64,000 nucleotides of DNA from Arthrobacter endolithicus (GTDB lineage Bacteria > Actinomycetota > Actinomycetes > Actinomycetales > Micrococcaceae), in assembly GCF_026627425.1 (NCBI RefSeq), contig NZ_JAPNLH010000007.1, positions 62,001 to 126,000 on the forward strand, given 5' to 3'. The notes under the pieces were generated by a model. That model did not search any database. It had not been told where the DNA came from and saw only the letters and a program-made list of their open reading frames with translations. The position numbers were made by a program, and so were the translations under genes. This document shows positions 1 to 10,455 of this stretch, one piece after another; position 1 is the stretch's first letter; each line of letters starts with the position of its first letter.

Positions 1-933
1 CTGGACTACGACTTCCTCTTTAGCCAGCGCGGTGTGATGAACCTGGCCCATACTCTCGGTGATGTGCGCGAAAGCATGCGCCGGGTCGGGGCCAATAAGC
101 TTAACGGCGTCGACGCGGAATGGCTGGACCCGCAGCAGGTCAAGGAACTGTGTCCGATCCTGAACATCAGCGACAACATCCGCTACCCGGTTATGGGGGC
201 GACCTACCAGCCGAGGGCGGGCATCGCCAAGCACGACCACGTGGCCTGGGCGTTTGCCCGCAAGTGCGACGAAATGGGGGTCGATATCATCCAGAACTGC
301 GAGGTTACCGGCTTCCTTAAAGATGGCAACAAGGTGGTCGGCGTGAAGACCAACCGCGGCACGATCAACACCGAAAAAGTCGGGCTGTGCGCGGCTGGGC
401 ACAGCTCGGTGCTGGCGGAAATGGCGGGCTTCCGGCTGCCGATCCAATCGCACCCTCTGCAGGCGCTGGTCTCGGAACTTCATGAGCAGGTCCATCCCAC
501 GGTGGTCATGTCCAACCATGTCCATGTCTATGTTTCCCAGGCGCATAAGGGGGAGCTGGTGATGGGGGCCGGGGTGGATTCGTACAACGGTTACGGCCAG
601 CGCGGTTCCTTCCACGTGATCGAGGAACAGATGGCTGCCGCCGTCGAGCTGTTCCCGATTTTTGCCCGTGCACACGTACTGCGCACCTGGGGCGGCATCG
701 TCGACACCACCTTGGATGCCTCGCCCATTGTCGGTCTTTCCCCGGTGGAGAACATGTACGTCAACTGTGGTTGGGGGACCGGCGGATTCAAAGGAACACC
801 TGGGGCTGGACTGACTTTTGCGCACACCATCGCCACCGGCGCTCCGCATGCTTTGAATAAGCCGTTTTCGCTCGAACGTTTCGAGACCGGCGCCCTGATC
901 GACGAACACGGCGCCGCCGCCGTGGCCCACTAG
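1..933 (+). CDS. soxB: Sarcosine oxidase beta subunit (5'-truncated by window edge)
   Basis: This is the C-terminal three quarters of the beta subunit of heterotetrameric sarcosine oxidase, which demethylates sarcosine to glycine with transfer of the methyl carbon to tetrahydrofolate. The frame is open from base 1, so the start lies outside the window; an internal GTG at 34 is not the likely start. The segment [10 protein letters not shown] around bases 229-258 matches the region where this family binds FMN covalently through a histidine, and the C-terminal [14 protein letters not shown] loop is typical of DAO-fold amine oxidases. It is followed 21 bases later by soxD and then soxA and soxG, which fixes the assignment to the four-subunit enzyme rather than a monomeric oxidase. 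Confidence 0.93.
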   Translation: MDYDFLFSQRGVMNLAHTLGDVRESMRRVGANKLNGVDAEWLDPQQVKELCPILNISDNIRYPVMGATYQPRAGIAKHDHVAWAFARKCDEMGVDIIQNCEVTGFLKDGNKVVGVKTNRGTINTEKVGLCAAGHSSVLAEMAGFRLPIQSHPLQALVSELHEQVHPTVVMSNHVHVYVSQAHKGELVMGAGVDSYNGYGQRGSFHVIEEQMAAAVELFPIFARAHVLRTWGGIVDTTLDASPIVGLSPVENMYVNCGWGTGGFKGTPGAGLTFAHTIATGAPHALNKPFSLERFETGALIDEHGAAAVAH

Positions 934-954
934 AGGAAGTAAGGAGCCAGAAGA

Positions 955-1275
955 ATGTTGCTGTTTTCATGCCCCAACTGCGGGCCGCGGGACGAGACCG
1001 AGTTCCATTATGGCGGCCAGGCGCACGTGCCCTATCCAAAGGACGCGGATGCGCTGACCGATAAGGAATGGTCTGAGTTCTTGTTCTACCGTGACAACAC
1101 CCGCGGCGACTTTGCCGAGCGCTGGGTCCACAGCACCGGCTGCCGGCAGTGGTTCAACATGCTGCGGGACACCGTCAGCTACGAAATTAAGGCCGTCTAC
1201 CCGATGGGTGGCAGCCGCCCCGATCAGCCGCCGGCCACGGCCGCGCAGACCCAGCAGAAAGGACAGCAGTCATGA
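955..1275 (+). CDS. soxD: Sarcosine oxidase delta subunit
   Basis: This 106-residue protein is the small zinc-binding delta subunit of heterotetrameric sarcosine oxidase. Cys6 and Cys9 (FSCPNCG) together with His59 and Cys63 (VHSTGC) stand at the positions of the four zinc ligands known for this family. The ATG at 955 follows a GGAGCCAGAAGA-type ribosome site. The last four bases overlap the soxA start in an ATGA arrangement, implying translational coupling. The subunit is structural and supports the alpha subunit; no catalytic role is expected. Confidence 0.93.
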   Translation: MLLFSCPNCGPRDETEFHYGGQAHVPYPKDADALTDKEWSEFLFYRDNTRGDFAERWVHSTGCRQWFNMLRDTVSYEIKAVYPMGGSRPDQPPATAAQTQQKGQQS

Positions 1276-4247
1276 CTACCCAGACCCCCCGCCAGCCTTT
1301 CCGGATCGGCCACGGCGGCCGTGTCGACCGCAGCATCACCTGGCGCTTCACCGTTGACGGTACCGAGTTCACCGGACATCCCGGGGACACCTTGGCCTCA
1401 GCGCTGATTGCCAACGGGCAGCTTTCGGCCGGCAACTCCCTCTATGAGGACCGGCCCCGCGGCATCATGTCCGCCGGCGTGGAGGAGGCCAATGCACTGG
1501 TCAAGGTCTCCGGCCGCTTTCCGGGCCACGCCGCTGAATCCATGCTTCCGGCCACAATCGTGTCCTTGGTGGATGGTCTGAAGGCCCAATACCTGCAGGG
1601 CCGCGGGCAGCTTGATCCGGCCGAGGACGAGGCGCTCTACGATAAAAAATACGTGCACGCCGACGTGCTTGTTGTCGGGGCCGGCCCCGCGGGTCTGGCG
1701 GCGGCACGGGAGGCTGTGCGCACGGGAGCGCGGGTGATTTTGCTCGATGACCAGGCCGAGGCGGGCGGCAGCCTGCTGTCCGGCCGCGCCGAGACGGTGC
1801 AGGGTGAGCCGGCCATGGGCTGGGTCCAGGATGTGGAAACCGAACTGATTTCCGCCCCGGAGTGCACCGTGCTCAACCGCACGACGGCCTTTGGATCCTA
1901 TGACAGTAACTACGTGCTGGCGGTGCAGAACCGCACCGACCACCTGAGCACACCGGCCGCCGACGGCGTGTCCCGGCAGCGCATCTGGCACATTCGTGCC
2001 CGTCAGGTCATCCTGGCAACAGGGGCCCATGAGCGTCCGCTCGTGTTCGAAAACAATGACCGCCCGGGCATTATGCTCGCCTCCGCCGTGCGCAGCTATC
2101 TGAACCGCTACGCCGTCGCGGCAGGTTCGCAGGTCGTGGTCTCCACGACCAACGATTCCGCCTACGATCTGGTGGCCGACCTGCACGCAGCAGGGATTGC
2201 CGTGGCAGCGGTCGTGGATGCCCGGCCGGAACCTTCCGCACGGGCTCTGGAGATCGCCAACAGCGCGAAAGTGCGCATCATCAGTTCTGCGGCCGTGGTC
2301 AATACGGAGGGCGACGGCAGCGGCCGGCTCAGCGGCGTCACTGTCAGTGCGATCGACCAGGACGGCACGCCGATCGGGGAGGCAGAGCGGATCGGCGCCG
2401 ATGTGCTGGCGGTGTCCGGTGGCTGGTCGCCGGTGGTGCACTTGCACAGCCAGCGGCAGGGCAAGCTGCGCTGGGACGATGAGCTCGTTGGCTTTGTGCC
2501 CTCGTCCGTAGTGGCGAACCAGCAGGTGGTGGGCGCCGGCCGCGGAAGCTACGTCCTGGCGGACTGCGTCGCGGAAGGAATCACTGCAGGTGCGGTGGCT
2601 GCCGTCGCCGCCGGATTCGCCACCCGTGCCGCTGTCGATGCCGCAACCGCGGCCTCCGCCCGGCCTGCGCAACCGGCCGTTGCGCAGGGCACCACCCGCG
2701 CGCTCTGGCTGGTCGGCGGACTGCAGGGTACGCCGTCGGACTGGCACCACCATTTCGTTGACCTTCAGCGGGACCAGACCGTCGCCGACGTGCTGCGCTC
2801 CACTGGCGCGGGCATGCGCTCCGTGGAACACATTAAGCGCTACACCTCCATCAGCACCGCCAACGATCAGGGCAAAACCTCCGGCGTCAACGCCATCGGC
2901 GTCATCGCGGCAGCCCTGGGCCTGGGCAGCGGCGCGGCTGCTGGTATTGGCGAGATCGGGACCACTACGTACCGGGCCCCGTTTACCCCGGTCGCGTTCG
3001 CGGCGCTCGCCGGCCGGCAGCGCGGGGAGCTATTTGACCCCGCGCGCGTCACGTCGGTTCATCCTTGGCATGTGGCACACGGGGCGGAATTTGAAGACGT
3101 TGGCCAGTGGAAACGCCCCTGGTACTATCCGCAGGCCGGTGAGGACATGGACGCCGCGGTGCTGCGCGAATGCGCGGCGACGCGCGATTCCGTGGGCTAC
3201 ATGGACGCCACCACGCTGGGCAAGATCGAGATCCGGGGCAAGGACGCCGGTGAGTTCCTGAACCGCATCTACACCAACGCCTTTAAAAAGCTCAAGCCGG
3301 GCCTGGCCCGCTACGGAGTGATGTGCATGGCGGACGGCATGATCCTGGACGATGGCGTGACCCTTCGCCTCGACGAGGACCGCTACTTCATGACCACCAC
3401 TACCGGTGGGGCGGCAAAAATTCTGGACTGGCTGGAGGAGTGGCTGCAGACCGAATGGCCCGAACTGGACGTGTACTGCACCTCCGTGACGGAGCAGTGG
3501 ACGACCATCGCCGTCGTCGGGCCTAAATCGCGGGCCGTGCTGGCCAAGCTGGCTCCGGAACTGGAGCTGGGCACCGCCGAAAACTCCGAGGCGTTCCCGT
3601 TCATGGCGTTCCGTGAAACCACGCTGTCCACCGGGGTGCCTGCACGGGTCTGCCGGATTTCGTTCTCCGGGGAGCTGGCGTACGAGATCAATGTGCCGGC
3701 CTGGTACGGCCTCAATACCTGGGAGGCGGTGACGGCGGCCGGCGCGGAATTCAACATCACGCCCTACGGGACGGAGACGATGCACGTCCTGCGCGCGGAA
3801 AAGGGCTTCCCGATTGTTGGTCAGGATACCGACGGCACGGTCAGCCCGCAGGACGCGGGCATGGACTGGGTGGTGTCCAAGGTCAAGGACTTCATTGGCA
3901 AGCGCTCGTACGCCCGCGCGGAATCAACTCGAGCGGACCGCAAGCACCTGGTCAGCGTGCTGCCCGTGGACGGGTCGATCCGGCTTCCGGAAGGGACGCA
4001 ACTGGTGGAGAAGGGGGTGCCGATGACGCCGGCTTACGGGCCGGTTCCAATGCAGGGCTTCGTTACCTCCAGCTACCACAGTGCGGCGCTGGGCAGGTCG
4101 TTCGGCCTGGCGCTGATCAAGAACGGACGCAACCGGATCGGCGAGGAAATGGTGGCCTCGGTGGGAGACACCTTGGTGGACGTCGTGGTTGCGGAAACAG
4201 TACTTTTTGATCCAGAAGGGAAGCGCAAAGATGGCACAGACAGCTGA
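1272..4247 (+). CDS. soxA: Sarcosine oxidase alpha subunit
   Basis: This 991-residue protein is the large subunit, which carries the NAD site and the folate-binding aminomethyltransferase-like half. Residues near 1-110 contain the 2Fe-2S-ferredoxin-like fold typical of SoxA. A dinucleotide-binding GAGPAG motif lies near residue 136, and a second FAD/NAD-type region is around residues 240-440. The C-terminal half (from about residue 600) is a GcvT-like domain that takes the methylene group onto tetrahydrofolate. Length and domain order are standard for the family. It overlaps soxD by 4 bases and soxG by 17 bases, so the four subunits are translationally linked. Confidence 0.95.
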   Translation: MTTQTPRQPFRIGHGGRVDRSITWRFTVDGTEFTGHPGDTLASALIANGQLSAGNSLYEDRPRGIMSAGVEEANALVKVSGRFPGHAAESMLPATIVSLVDGLKAQYLQGRGQLDPAEDEALYDKKYVHADVLVVGAGPAGLAAAREAVRTGARVILLDDQAEAGGSLLSGRAETVQGEPAMGWVQDVETELISAPECTVLNRTTAFGSYDSNYVLAVQNRTDHLSTPAADGVSRQRIWHIRARQVILATGAHERPLVFENNDRPGIMLASAVRSYLNRYAVAAGSQVVVSTTNDSAYDLVADLHAAGIAVAAVVDARPEPSARALEIANSAKVRIISSAAVVNTEGDGSGRLSGVTVSAIDQDGTPIGEAERIGADVLAVSGGWSPVVHLHSQRQGKLRWDDELVGFVPSSVVANQQVVGAGRGSYVLADCVAEGITAGAVAAVAAGFATRAAVDAATAASARPAQPAVAQGTTRALWLVGGLQGTPSDWHHHFVDLQRDQTVADVLRSTGAGMRSVEHIKRYTSISTANDQGKTSGVNAIGVIAAALGLGSGAAAGIGEIGTTTYRAPFTPVAFAALAGRQRGELFDPARVTSVHPWHVAHGAEFEDVGQWKRPWYYPQAGEDMDAAVLRECAATRDSVGYMDATTLGKIEIRGKDAGEFLNRIYTNAFKKLKPGLARYGVMCMADGMILDDGVTLRLDEDRYFMTTTTGGAAKILDWLEEWLQTEWPELDVYCTSVTEQWTTIAVVGPKSRAVLAKLAPELELGTAENSEAFPFMAFRETTLSTGVPARVCRISFSGELAYEINVPAWYGLNTWEAVTAAGAEFNITPYGTETMHVLRAEKGFPIVGQDTDGTVSPQDAGMDWVVSKVKDFIGKRSYARAESTRADRKHLVSVLPVDGSIRLPEGTQLVEKGVPMTPAYGPVPMQGFVTSSYHSAALGRSFGLALIKNGRNRIGEEMVASVGDTLVDVVVAETVLFDPEGKRKDGTDS

Positions 4248-4908
4248 GCGGGAGAACGACGTAATTCGGGGACTGCGCCGCAGTCCGGCAGGGCATTTAG
4301 CAGATGCCTTCAGCCAAGGGTCGGTCAGCGGCGAGCAGGGTGTGACCTTGCGTGAAGTGCCGTTTCTGACCATGATTGGCGTCCGGGCGGCGCCTGGCTC
4401 TGCGGTGTGGGACCGGCTTGGCGCCGTGATGGGGGGCCTGCCCGAGCGTTATGGCCAGGTCACCGGATCCGGCGCTGGGGATGGGCCCGGGACTGAGCAA
4501 GGGGTAAGCGTGTTGTGGTTGGGTCCACAGGAGTTCCTGGTCATCGCCGCTGATGGGCCGAACGCGCTCGGCGGCGGTGCAGCTGGTGCTTCGCTGCTCG
4601 GCGGGCTGTTGGACGCGCTGGCCGGTGACCCGGGCCAGGTGGTTGATCTCTCAGCTAACCGGACCACCTTCGAACTCGCCGGACCCAGCGCCCGCGCCGT
4701 ACTCGAAAAGAGTTGTGCGCTGGATCTGCACCCGCGTGAATTCACGGTTGGGACCGCCGTCAATACTCAGATTGGCCTCATTCCGGCCGTCCTGTGGAAG
4801 GTGGACGAGGCCGCCTTCCGGATCTTCCCGAGGGCTTCCTTCGCCGATTTCCTGGGCCGTTGGCTGCTGGACGGCATGCGCGAGTATGCCGCCGTCGAGG
4901 TACCCTGA
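4231..4908 (+). CDS. soxG: Sarcosine oxidase gamma subunit
   Basis: This protein of about 225 residues is the gamma subunit of the sarcosine oxidase complex. The ATG at 4231 is chosen because an AGAAGGGA ribosome site lies about 10 bases upstream; an in-frame upstream ATG at 4189 would extend the protein inside soxA and has no ribosome site. The C-terminal region resembles the folate-binding GcvT C-terminal fold used in this subunit. Its TGA shares a base with the ATG of the serine dehydratase gene, extending the operon into amino-acid catabolism. Confidence 0.9.
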   Translation: MAQTAERENDVIRGLRRSPAGHLADAFSQGSVSGEQGVTLREVPFLTMIGVRAAPGSAVWDRLGAVMGGLPERYGQVTGSGAGDGPGTEQGVSVLWLGPQEFLVIAADGPNALGGGAAGASLLGGLLDALAGDPGQVVDLSANRTTFELAGPSARAVLEKSCALDLHPREFTVGTAVNTQIGLIPAVLWKVDEAAFRIFPRASFADFLGRWLLDGMREYAAVEVP

Positions 4909-6281
4909 TGGCGCTGAGCGTACTGGACCTGTTTTCTATTGGCATCGGGCCTTCCTCCTCCCACACGGTCGGCCCGATGCGGGCGGCCAAACGGTTTGCG
5001 GACGGCCTTGCGTCCGGTGCGGAACTGGAGCGGACGGTGCGCGTCCAGGCGGAACTTTTCGGTTCCCTGGGCGCCACCGGCCGCGGCCACGGTTCGGACA
5101 AAGCCGTGGTGCTGGGGCTGCAGGGACAGGACCCCGAAACCGTTGATACCGCGACGGCCGATGACCAGGTGGCCGCGGCGGCATTGGACGCACGGCTCCT
5201 GGTGGCCGGCGCCCATGCGGTGGACTTTGATTTTGACAAGGATGTGCTGCTGCACCGGCGCAAATCACTGCCGGCCCATCCCAACGGGATGACCTTCCGG
5301 GCCATGGATCATGACGGCGAGGTGCTGCGCGAGCGGACGTATTACTCTGTGGGCGGCGGGTTCGTGGTGGATGAGGAAGCGGCAGGCGCGGACCGCATTG
5401 TCACGGACAGCACAGTGCTGCCTTACCCCTTCACCACAGGAGCCCAACTGCTGGCGCTGTGCGCCGGGAACAATATGTCCATCAGCGACGTAATGCTGGC
5501 GAACGAACTGACCTGGCGCACTGAGGCCGAACTACGCACGGAACTGCTGAACATCTGGGCGGTCATGCGCGAATGCGTGGACAACGGCTGCGCCAGCGAA
5601 GGAATTCTCCCCGGCGGGTTGAAGGTGACCCGCCGGGCTCCGGGGCTGTTCAGCACGCTGCAGGCGCCGGAGAATGCTGAGGATCCGTTGCGGGCGATGG
5701 AATGGGTGAACCTTTTTGCGCTGGCGGTCAACGAAGAAAACGCCGCGGGAGGCCGCATTGTCACCGCACCTACGAACGGTGCCGCGGGCATCATTCCGGC
5801 AGTTCTGCACTATTACATGAAGTTCGTTCCCGGTGCCAACGACGACGGCGTGGTGCGGTTCCTGCTGACGGCCGCCGCCGTCGGAATCCTGTTCAAGATC
5901 AACGCCTCCATTTCCGGCGCGGAGGTGGGGTGCCAAGGCGAGGTTGGTTCGGCCTGCTCGATGGCGGCCGGCGCTCTGTGCGAACTGCTCGGCGGGACGC
6001 CGGTCCAGGCGGAGAACGCCGCTGAGATCGGTATTGAGCATAACCTCGGCCTGACCTGCGATCCGGTCGGCGGCCTGGTGCAGATTCCGTGCATCGAGCG
6101 CAATGCCATCGCCAGTGTCAAGGCCATCAACGCCGCCAGGCTGGCGCTGCACGGTGACGGCAGCCAAAAGGTTTCGTTGGACAAGGCGATTAAGACCATG
6201 CGGGACACCGGTGCGGACATGATGACCAAATATAAGGAAACCTCCCGCGGCGGCCTCGCCGTAAACGTGATCGAGTGTTAG
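4908..6281 (+). CDS. sdaA: L-serine ammonia-lyase (iron-sulfur type)
   Basis: This 457-residue single-chain enzyme deaminates L-serine to pyruvate and ammonia using a 4Fe-4S cluster. The N-terminal [13 protein letters not shown] is the hallmark of the beta domain. The alpha domain carries the expected cysteines in [10 protein letters not shown], the [13 protein letters not shown] segment and [12 protein letters not shown]. The start codon overlaps the soxG stop as TGATG. In this operon glycine from sarcosine can be converted to serine by a serine hydroxymethyltransferase and then to pyruvate here, so the gene completes a route from sarcosine to central metabolism. That pathway reading is inferred from the context. 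Confidence 0.95.
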   Translation: MALSVLDLFSIGIGPSSSHTVGPMRAAKRFADGLASGAELERTVRVQAELFGSLGATGRGHGSDKAVVLGLQGQDPETVDTATADDQVAAAALDARLLVAGAHAVDFDFDKDVLLHRRKSLPAHPNGMTFRAMDHDGEVLRERTYYSVGGGFVVDEEAAGADRIVTDSTVLPYPFTTGAQLLALCAGNNMSISDVMLANELTWRTEAELRTELLNIWAVMRECVDNGCASEGILPGGLKVTRRAPGLFSTLQAPENAEDPLRAMEWVNLFALAVNEENAAGGRIVTAPTNGAAGIIPAVLHYYMKFVPGANDDGVVRFLLTAAAVGILFKINASISGAEVGCQGEVGSACSMAAGALCELLGGTPVQAENAAEIGIEHNLGLTCDPVGGLVQIPCIERNAIASVKAINAARLALHGDGSQKVSLDKAIKTMRDTGADMMTKYKETSRGGLAVNVIEC

Positions 6282-6284
6282 GCG

Positions 6285-7193
6285 ATGGACATGACGGAAA
6301 TTGACCACCAGAGGGCGGCCCGGGACGGCAAGGAAGCCGGCAGGGTGGAACACGTGCTCACCCTTGATTGCGCAGAGTCGCCCGGTATTGTCCACGCCGT
6401 TTCAGGTTTCCTGCTCGAGCACGGCTGCGACATTCTCGATAACCACCAGTTCGGCGAGCGCACCGAGGGGCACTTCTTTATGCGCGTGCACTTCAGCTCC
6501 GTCGGGGATGCCTGCACCGAAGGGCTGCTGCGTGAGGCCTTTGCGCCACTGGCCCGTCAATGGGAGATGGACTGGCAACTGCGCGAGCACGGGGCCAAAC
6601 GCAAGGTGCTGATCATGGTGTCCAAATTCGGGCATTGCCTCAATGACCTGCTCTTCCGTGCGCGCAGCGGAGAACTGCCGGTGGACATTGTCGCGGTGGT
6701 CTCCAACCATACGGACCATCAGGGGCTGGTGGAGTGGCACGGCATCCCGTTCCACCATGTTCCGGTGACGGCTCAGACCAAGCCGGCGGCGGAAGCCCGG
6801 TTGCTGGAGCTGATCGATGCGCACGAGGCGGAACTGGTGGTACTGGCCCGCTACATGCAGGTGCTCAGCGATTCATTGACCCGCCAGCTCGATGGCCGCG
6901 CTATCAACATCCATCATTCTTTTCTGCCCAGCTTCAAGGGGGCCAAGCCGTATCACCAGGCGTACGCACGCGGTGTAAAGACTGTGGGTGCGACGGCGCA
7001 TTATGTCAACAGCGAGCTGGATGAGGGTCCGATCATCGCCCAGCAGGTGGTCGAGGTGGACCACACTTACGGGCCTGCTGAGCTGGTCGCCGCCGGCCGC
7101 GACACCGAATGCAAGGCGCTGAGCAATGCCGTCAAGTGGCACTGCGAGGGACGCGTCATCCTGCAGGGCAACCGCACCGTGGTTTTGCGGTAA
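6285..7193 (+). CDS. purU: Formyltetrahydrofolate deformylase (copy 1, sox operon)
   Basis: This 302-residue enzyme hydrolyses 10-formyl-THF to formate and THF. It has an N-terminal ACT domain (roughly residues 20-100) and a C-terminal formyltransferase fold. The catalytic region NIHHSFLPSFKGAKPYHQA with the later GATAHYV and DEGPIIAQ segments is complete. It starts three bases after the serine dehydratase stop. Being in the sarcosine operon, it most likely regenerates free THF when demethylation loads the folate pool with C1 units. A second copy lies at 39597-40466 and differs in its N-terminus. Confidence 0.94.
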   Translation: MDMTEIDHQRAARDGKEAGRVEHVLTLDCAESPGIVHAVSGFLLEHGCDILDNHQFGERTEGHFFMRVHFSSVGDACTEGLLREAFAPLARQWEMDWQLREHGAKRKVLIMVSKFGHCLNDLLFRARSGELPVDIVAVVSNHTDHQGLVEWHGIPFHHVPVTAQTKPAAEARLLELIDAHEAELVVLARYMQVLSDSLTRQLDGRAINIHHSFLPSFKGAKPYHQAYARGVKTVGATAHYVNSELDEGPIIAQQVVEVDHTYGPAELVAAGRDTECKALSNAVKWHCEGRVILQGNRTVVLR

Positions 7194-7255
7194 GTGGCAG
7201 TCGTTCAACCGGGCATGCGGCGTAACCGATCGCGGCGACTGACCTTTAGCGCCGC

Positions 7256-8347
7256 CTATCCCAGGAGGCTGCCGAAGAGCAGTCCGAGCAGATAGGTCGC
7301 GCCAGCGGCACCTAAACCGATGGCCAACTGCCGCAGCCCTCGGCTGAGCGGGGATGTCCCGGAGAGCAGACCGACGACGGCGCCGGTGCCCATCAGCACC
7401 AACGCCACCAGTACGCAGGCCAACGCAAGCGCAGAAACGCCGGTCATGCCGAACAGGAACGGCAGGATCGGCACGATGGCTCCGGAGGCGAAGAAACAGA
7501 AACTCGAAACGGCCGCGTTCCAGGCGGTGCCGACGCTTTCATGTTCGTCTGTTTCCGCGACGGTCTCCGGCTGCAGGGAGAGGCTGGGATCACAATCGCA
7601 GTCGGCCAGTCCCATTCGTTCCGCGACGCGGTGTTCTGCTGCCTCCCGCGACATGCCGCGCGCCAGGTAGACCAGAAGAAGTTCGTTGTGCTCGATGTCC
7701 AAGGACGCTGCCGCGGAAAGCGTGATTTGGGTGGGACGGGATGCGCTGAGAAGCTCACGCTGGGACTGCACGGAGATAAATTCCCCGGCGCCCATGGACA
7801 GCGCCCCCGCCAGCAGGCCGGCCACCCCGGTGAACAGGACCACAGGGCTGCCGACTCCCGACGCCGCCATGCCCATCACCAGGGAGAGGTTGCTGACCAG
7901 CCCGTCATTGGCGCCGAAGACGGCGGCGCGGAACGAGCCGGAGAGCCGATTGCGGCCACGCGTCGCCAAGCCCCGAACGACTTCTTCATGGATCTGCTCA
8001 TCGGCGGCCATATTGGCGGTGGCGTCAGCATCCGTGCCGTAAGGAGAGCGCGATTCGGCACGCTGGGCCAAAGCCAAGACGAAAACTGACCCGAAGCGGC
8101 GGGCCAGCAGCCCCACCAGCCGGTTCCTCCGCGATGGTCGGCGCGGTGCTCCCGCGTGCTCGCCGAGGAGCTTCAGCCAGTGCTTTTCGTGACGGCCCTC
8201 GGCTTCTGCCAGGGCCAGCAGGATCTCTCGCTCCTCGCCCGTCCGGCGGCGTGCCAGATCGCGGTACACGGTGGACTCGGCGCGTTCGTCCGCTAAATAC
8301 TGGCGCCAGCGTTTGATGTCCTGGGGCGTAGGGGTGCGTTCCGGCAC
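7256..8347 (-). CDS. VIT1/CCC1-family transporter with N-terminal ferritin-like domain
   Basis: This 363-residue protein combines a ferritin-like four-helix domain (about residues 10-140, rich in spaced Glu and His such as EAEGRHEKHW and ADEQIHEEVV) with a C-terminal VIT1/CCC1 membrane domain of about five segments. FGANDGLVSNLSLVMGM and GAGEFISVQSQRE are the family signatures. Proteins of this architecture move iron or manganese across the membrane; the N-terminal domain is thought to bind or sense the metal. It is convergent with the sox-sda-purU operon and stands alone, so its substrate cannot be fixed from context. Confidence 0.85.
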   Translation of the reverse strand: MPERTPTPQDIKRWRQYLADERAESTVYRDLARRRTGEEREILLALAEAEGRHEKHWLKLLGEHAGAPRRPSRRNRLVGLLARRFGSVFVLALAQRAESRSPYGTDADATANMAADEQIHEEVVRGLATRGRNRLSGSFRAAVFGANDGLVSNLSLVMGMAASGVGSPVVLFTGVAGLLAGALSMGAGEFISVQSQRELLSASRPTQITLSAAASLDIEHNELLLVYLARGMSREAAEHRVAERMGLADCDCDPSLSLQPETVAETDEHESVGTAWNAAVSSFCFFASGAIVPILPFLFGMTGVSALALACVLVALVLMGTGAVVGLLSGTSPLSRGLRQLAIGLGAAGATYLLGLLFGSLLG

Positions 8348-8549
8348 GGCAAATCTCTCCTTGGGTCACCCAACTTTAGCGAAACCCGCAGGCGAATTCC
8401 GGCCGGTTACCCTGAGCCAAAAGTTTAGGTGGCCCGCAACGCCGGCCTGACCCGAAGTCCCGGCAGCACCTCACCAGTCCCTGAGGCTCACGTGATCGCC
8501 CCGGCAACGGAACCTTAGTGAATAGGTGCTTAAAAAAGGTTTCCGACGC

Positions 8550-8563
8550 GCAACATCTGTTGC
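8550..8563. promoter_or_regulatory. Palindrome upstream of XRE-cupin regulator
   Basis: GCAACA-tc-TGTTGC is a perfect 6-2-6 inverted repeat about 60 bases before the regulator start. It is the size expected of a dimeric repressor operator and could mediate autoregulation. No factor is assigned by the sequence itself. Confidence 0.35.
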
Positions 8564-8621
8564 CGTGCACGCTAAACTCTGGTAACCGTTACAGTCCACC
8601 CCTAGGCACTAAAGGTCAGTC

Positions 8622-9200
8622 ATGAAAGCTCTCCCGGTAGAACCCAGTGCCGCCCCCTTGGCCATCGGGTCACGGATCCGCGCCGCGCGGCAAGGCCAGC
8701 GGATGACGATCGACCACGTTGCCAAGGCGACGGGTCTGACCAAGGGATTCCTCAGCAGGGTGGAACGGGATTTGACGTCGCCGAGCGTCTCTTCTCTGCT
8801 GACACTGTGCCAGGTCTTGTCCGTCTCGATCGGGGACCTGTTTGCCGTTCCCCTGACGCATCTGGTCAGGCGTGACGAGGGTCCCCGGATTTCGCTCGGC
8901 GGGGAAGGAATCGTGGAGCGGCTGCTGACTGCCCGCTCCGAGCGAAGGGTGCAGATCCTGCATGCGGAAATTGAACCGCACGGCAGCGGTGAGTCTGAGC
9001 TGTATGCGGTCGACTGCGACGTTGACGTGCTGCACATCATCCGTGGCAGTCTGACATTGATCATGACCAGTACCAGCTATGACCTCGAGGAGGGGGATAC
9101 CTTGTCTTTTTCCGGTCGCGAACCGCACAGCTGGGTCAATCACACAGACCTGCCGGTCACTGCGCTCTTCGTCCTCGCCCCCGCCGCGTCCGGCAACTGA
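8622..9200 (+). CDS. XRE-family transcriptional regulator with C-terminal cupin domain
   Basis: This 192-residue regulator has an N-terminal helix-turn-helix (about residues 13-68; segments TIDHVAKATGLTKGFLSRVER and SPSVSSLLTLCQVL) and a C-terminal cupin fold (about residues 110-188, ending LSFSGREPHSWVNH). Such proteins, including PuuR, commonly control amine, polyamine or amino-acid catabolism, with the small molecule bound by the cupin. An AAAGG site precedes the ATG. It lies immediately upstream of a ureohydrolase/ThDP-enzyme operon in the same direction, which is its probable target. Confidence 0.85.
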   Translation: MKALPVEPSAAPLAIGSRIRAARQGQRMTIDHVAKATGLTKGFLSRVERDLTSPSVSSLLTLCQVLSVSIGDLFAVPLTHLVRRDEGPRISLGGEGIVERLLTARSERRVQILHAEIEPHGSGESELYAVDCDVDVLHIIRGSLTLIMTSTSYDLEEGDTLSFSGREPHSWVNHTDLPVTALFVLAPAASGN

Positions 9201-9287
9201 TAAAGCGGCAACTGCACGCAAAACGCGATATGGGTGCCGTAAGTGCTACTCAGTTGGGCAGGGGCGGGACTGAATTGCCTCAGAAGT

Positions 9288-9319
9288 AACGTTCGATGCG
9301 TATCAGGCAACTTTCGATG
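9288..9319. promoter_or_regulatory. 21-bp-phased direct repeat upstream of ureohydrolase operon
   Basis: AACGTTCGATG at 9288-9298 recurs as AACTTTCGATG at 9309-9319, exactly 21 bases apart (two helical turns), about 85-115 bases before the ureohydrolase start. It is a candidate activator or repressor site, plausibly for the adjacent XRE-cupin regulator. The assignment is inferred. Confidence 0.3.
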
Positions 9320-9402
9320 TAGCATGGTGCACGGCAGGCGGTATCGCTGCCGATTATTTCCGGCACAGCAGTGTGTCCCCGAGTTTCGAAGATGAGGCAT
9401 CC

Positions 9403-10455
9403 ATGGAAGAACTGCGCATTGCGGCCAACGGCAATATCGGGCCCATCGACTCGTCCCGTATTCCCCGGTACGCCGGCGCCGCCACCTTTGCCCGGCTGCC
9501 CAGACTGGATCAGGTCGGGGCAGCGAGCGTCGCCGTCGTCGGCATCCCGTTCGACTCGGGCGTTTCCTACCGTCCGGGTGCGCGCTTCGGTGCAACCGCG
9601 GTCCGGGAGGCTTCCCGGCTGCTGCGCCCCTACAACCCGGCCATGGACATCTCACCCTTCGAGAATATTCAGGTCGCCGATGCCGGGGACATGGCCGTAA
9701 ACCCCTTCAATATCAACGAGGCTATTGACACCATCCAGCAGGACGCGCTGGATCTGACGTCCGACGGCGCCAGGCTGGTTACGCTAGGCGGTGACCACAC
9801 CGTGGCCTTGCCGTTGTTGCGCGCGGCCGCCGAGCGGGCGGGGCAGCCGGTGGCGCTGCTGCACTTCGATGCCCATTTGGACACCTGGGATACGTATTTC
9901 GGCGCGGAGTACACGCATGGGACGCCGTTTCGCCGTGCGGTGGAGGAGGGCCTGTTGGACACCGACGCAATCAGCCATGTCGGGACCCGCGGACCGTTGT
10001 ACGGCAAGAAGGATCTCGAGGACGACCGGCGGTTTGGCTTTGGAATCCTTACCTCAGCCGACGTAATGCGTCAGGGCCTGGATGAGGTCATCCATAAACT
10101 CCGCGACCGGATCGGCACACGGCCGCTGTACGTCTCGGTCGATATCGACGTTCTGGATCCAGCCCATGCGCCGGGGACCGGGACGCCGGAAGCGGGGGGT
10201 CTGACCAGCCGGGAACTGTTGGAAATACTGCGCGGGCTGCGTGGCCTTGATCTGATCGGCGCCGACGTTGTGGAGGTGGCGCCGGCTTATGATCATGCGG
10301 AAATCACCGCGGTAGCCGCCAGCCACGTCGCGTACGATTTGATTTCCCTGATGAGTGACAACCTAGCCGGTGACAAGCTCGCCGGTGAGAAGCTGACGGC
10401 CCAACGCGGAACCAATAACAGCGCGTCAGCACCAGTAGGACAGGCAGCCAAATGA
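9403..10455 (+). CDS. Ureohydrolase (agmatinase / guanidinobutyrase family)
   Basis: This protein of about 350 residues hydrolyses a guanidino compound to urea and an amine. All manganese-ligand motifs of the arginase superfamily are present: GGDHT near residue 129, H-F-D-A-H-L-D near residues 154-160, and [19 protein letters not shown] near residue 245. ATG 9403 is preferred over GTG 9373 because GATGAGG sits at a proper distance before it. Its stop overlaps the next ATG by 4 bases. The family cannot be split into agmatinase and guanidinobutyrase by eye. The linked decarboxylase-like ThDP enzyme makes guanidinobutyrase a serious alternative to agmatinase. Confidence 0.88.
   Translation: MEELRIAANGNIGPIDSSRIPRYAGAATFARLPRLDQVGAASVAVVGIPFDSGVSYRPGARFGATAVREASRLLRPYNPAMDISPFENIQVADAGDMAVNPFNINEAIDTIQQDALDLTSDGARLVTLGGDHTVALPLLRAAAERAGQPVALLHFDAHLDTWDTYFGAEYTHGTPFRRAVEEGLLDTDAISHVGTRGPLYGKKDLEDDRRFGFGILTSADVMRQGLDEVIHKLRDRIGTRPLYVSVDIDVLDPAHAPGTGTPEAGGLTSRELLEILRGLRGLDLIGADVVEVAPAYDHAEITAVAASHVAYDLISLMSDNLAGDKLAGEKLTAQRGTNNSASAPVGQAAK

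Noticed and set aside
1398-2831. A 477-codon open frame on the minus strand opposite soxA
   Set aside because: It lies wholly within soxA, has no ribosome site or recognisable domain, and is the kind of long antisense frame expected at high GC.
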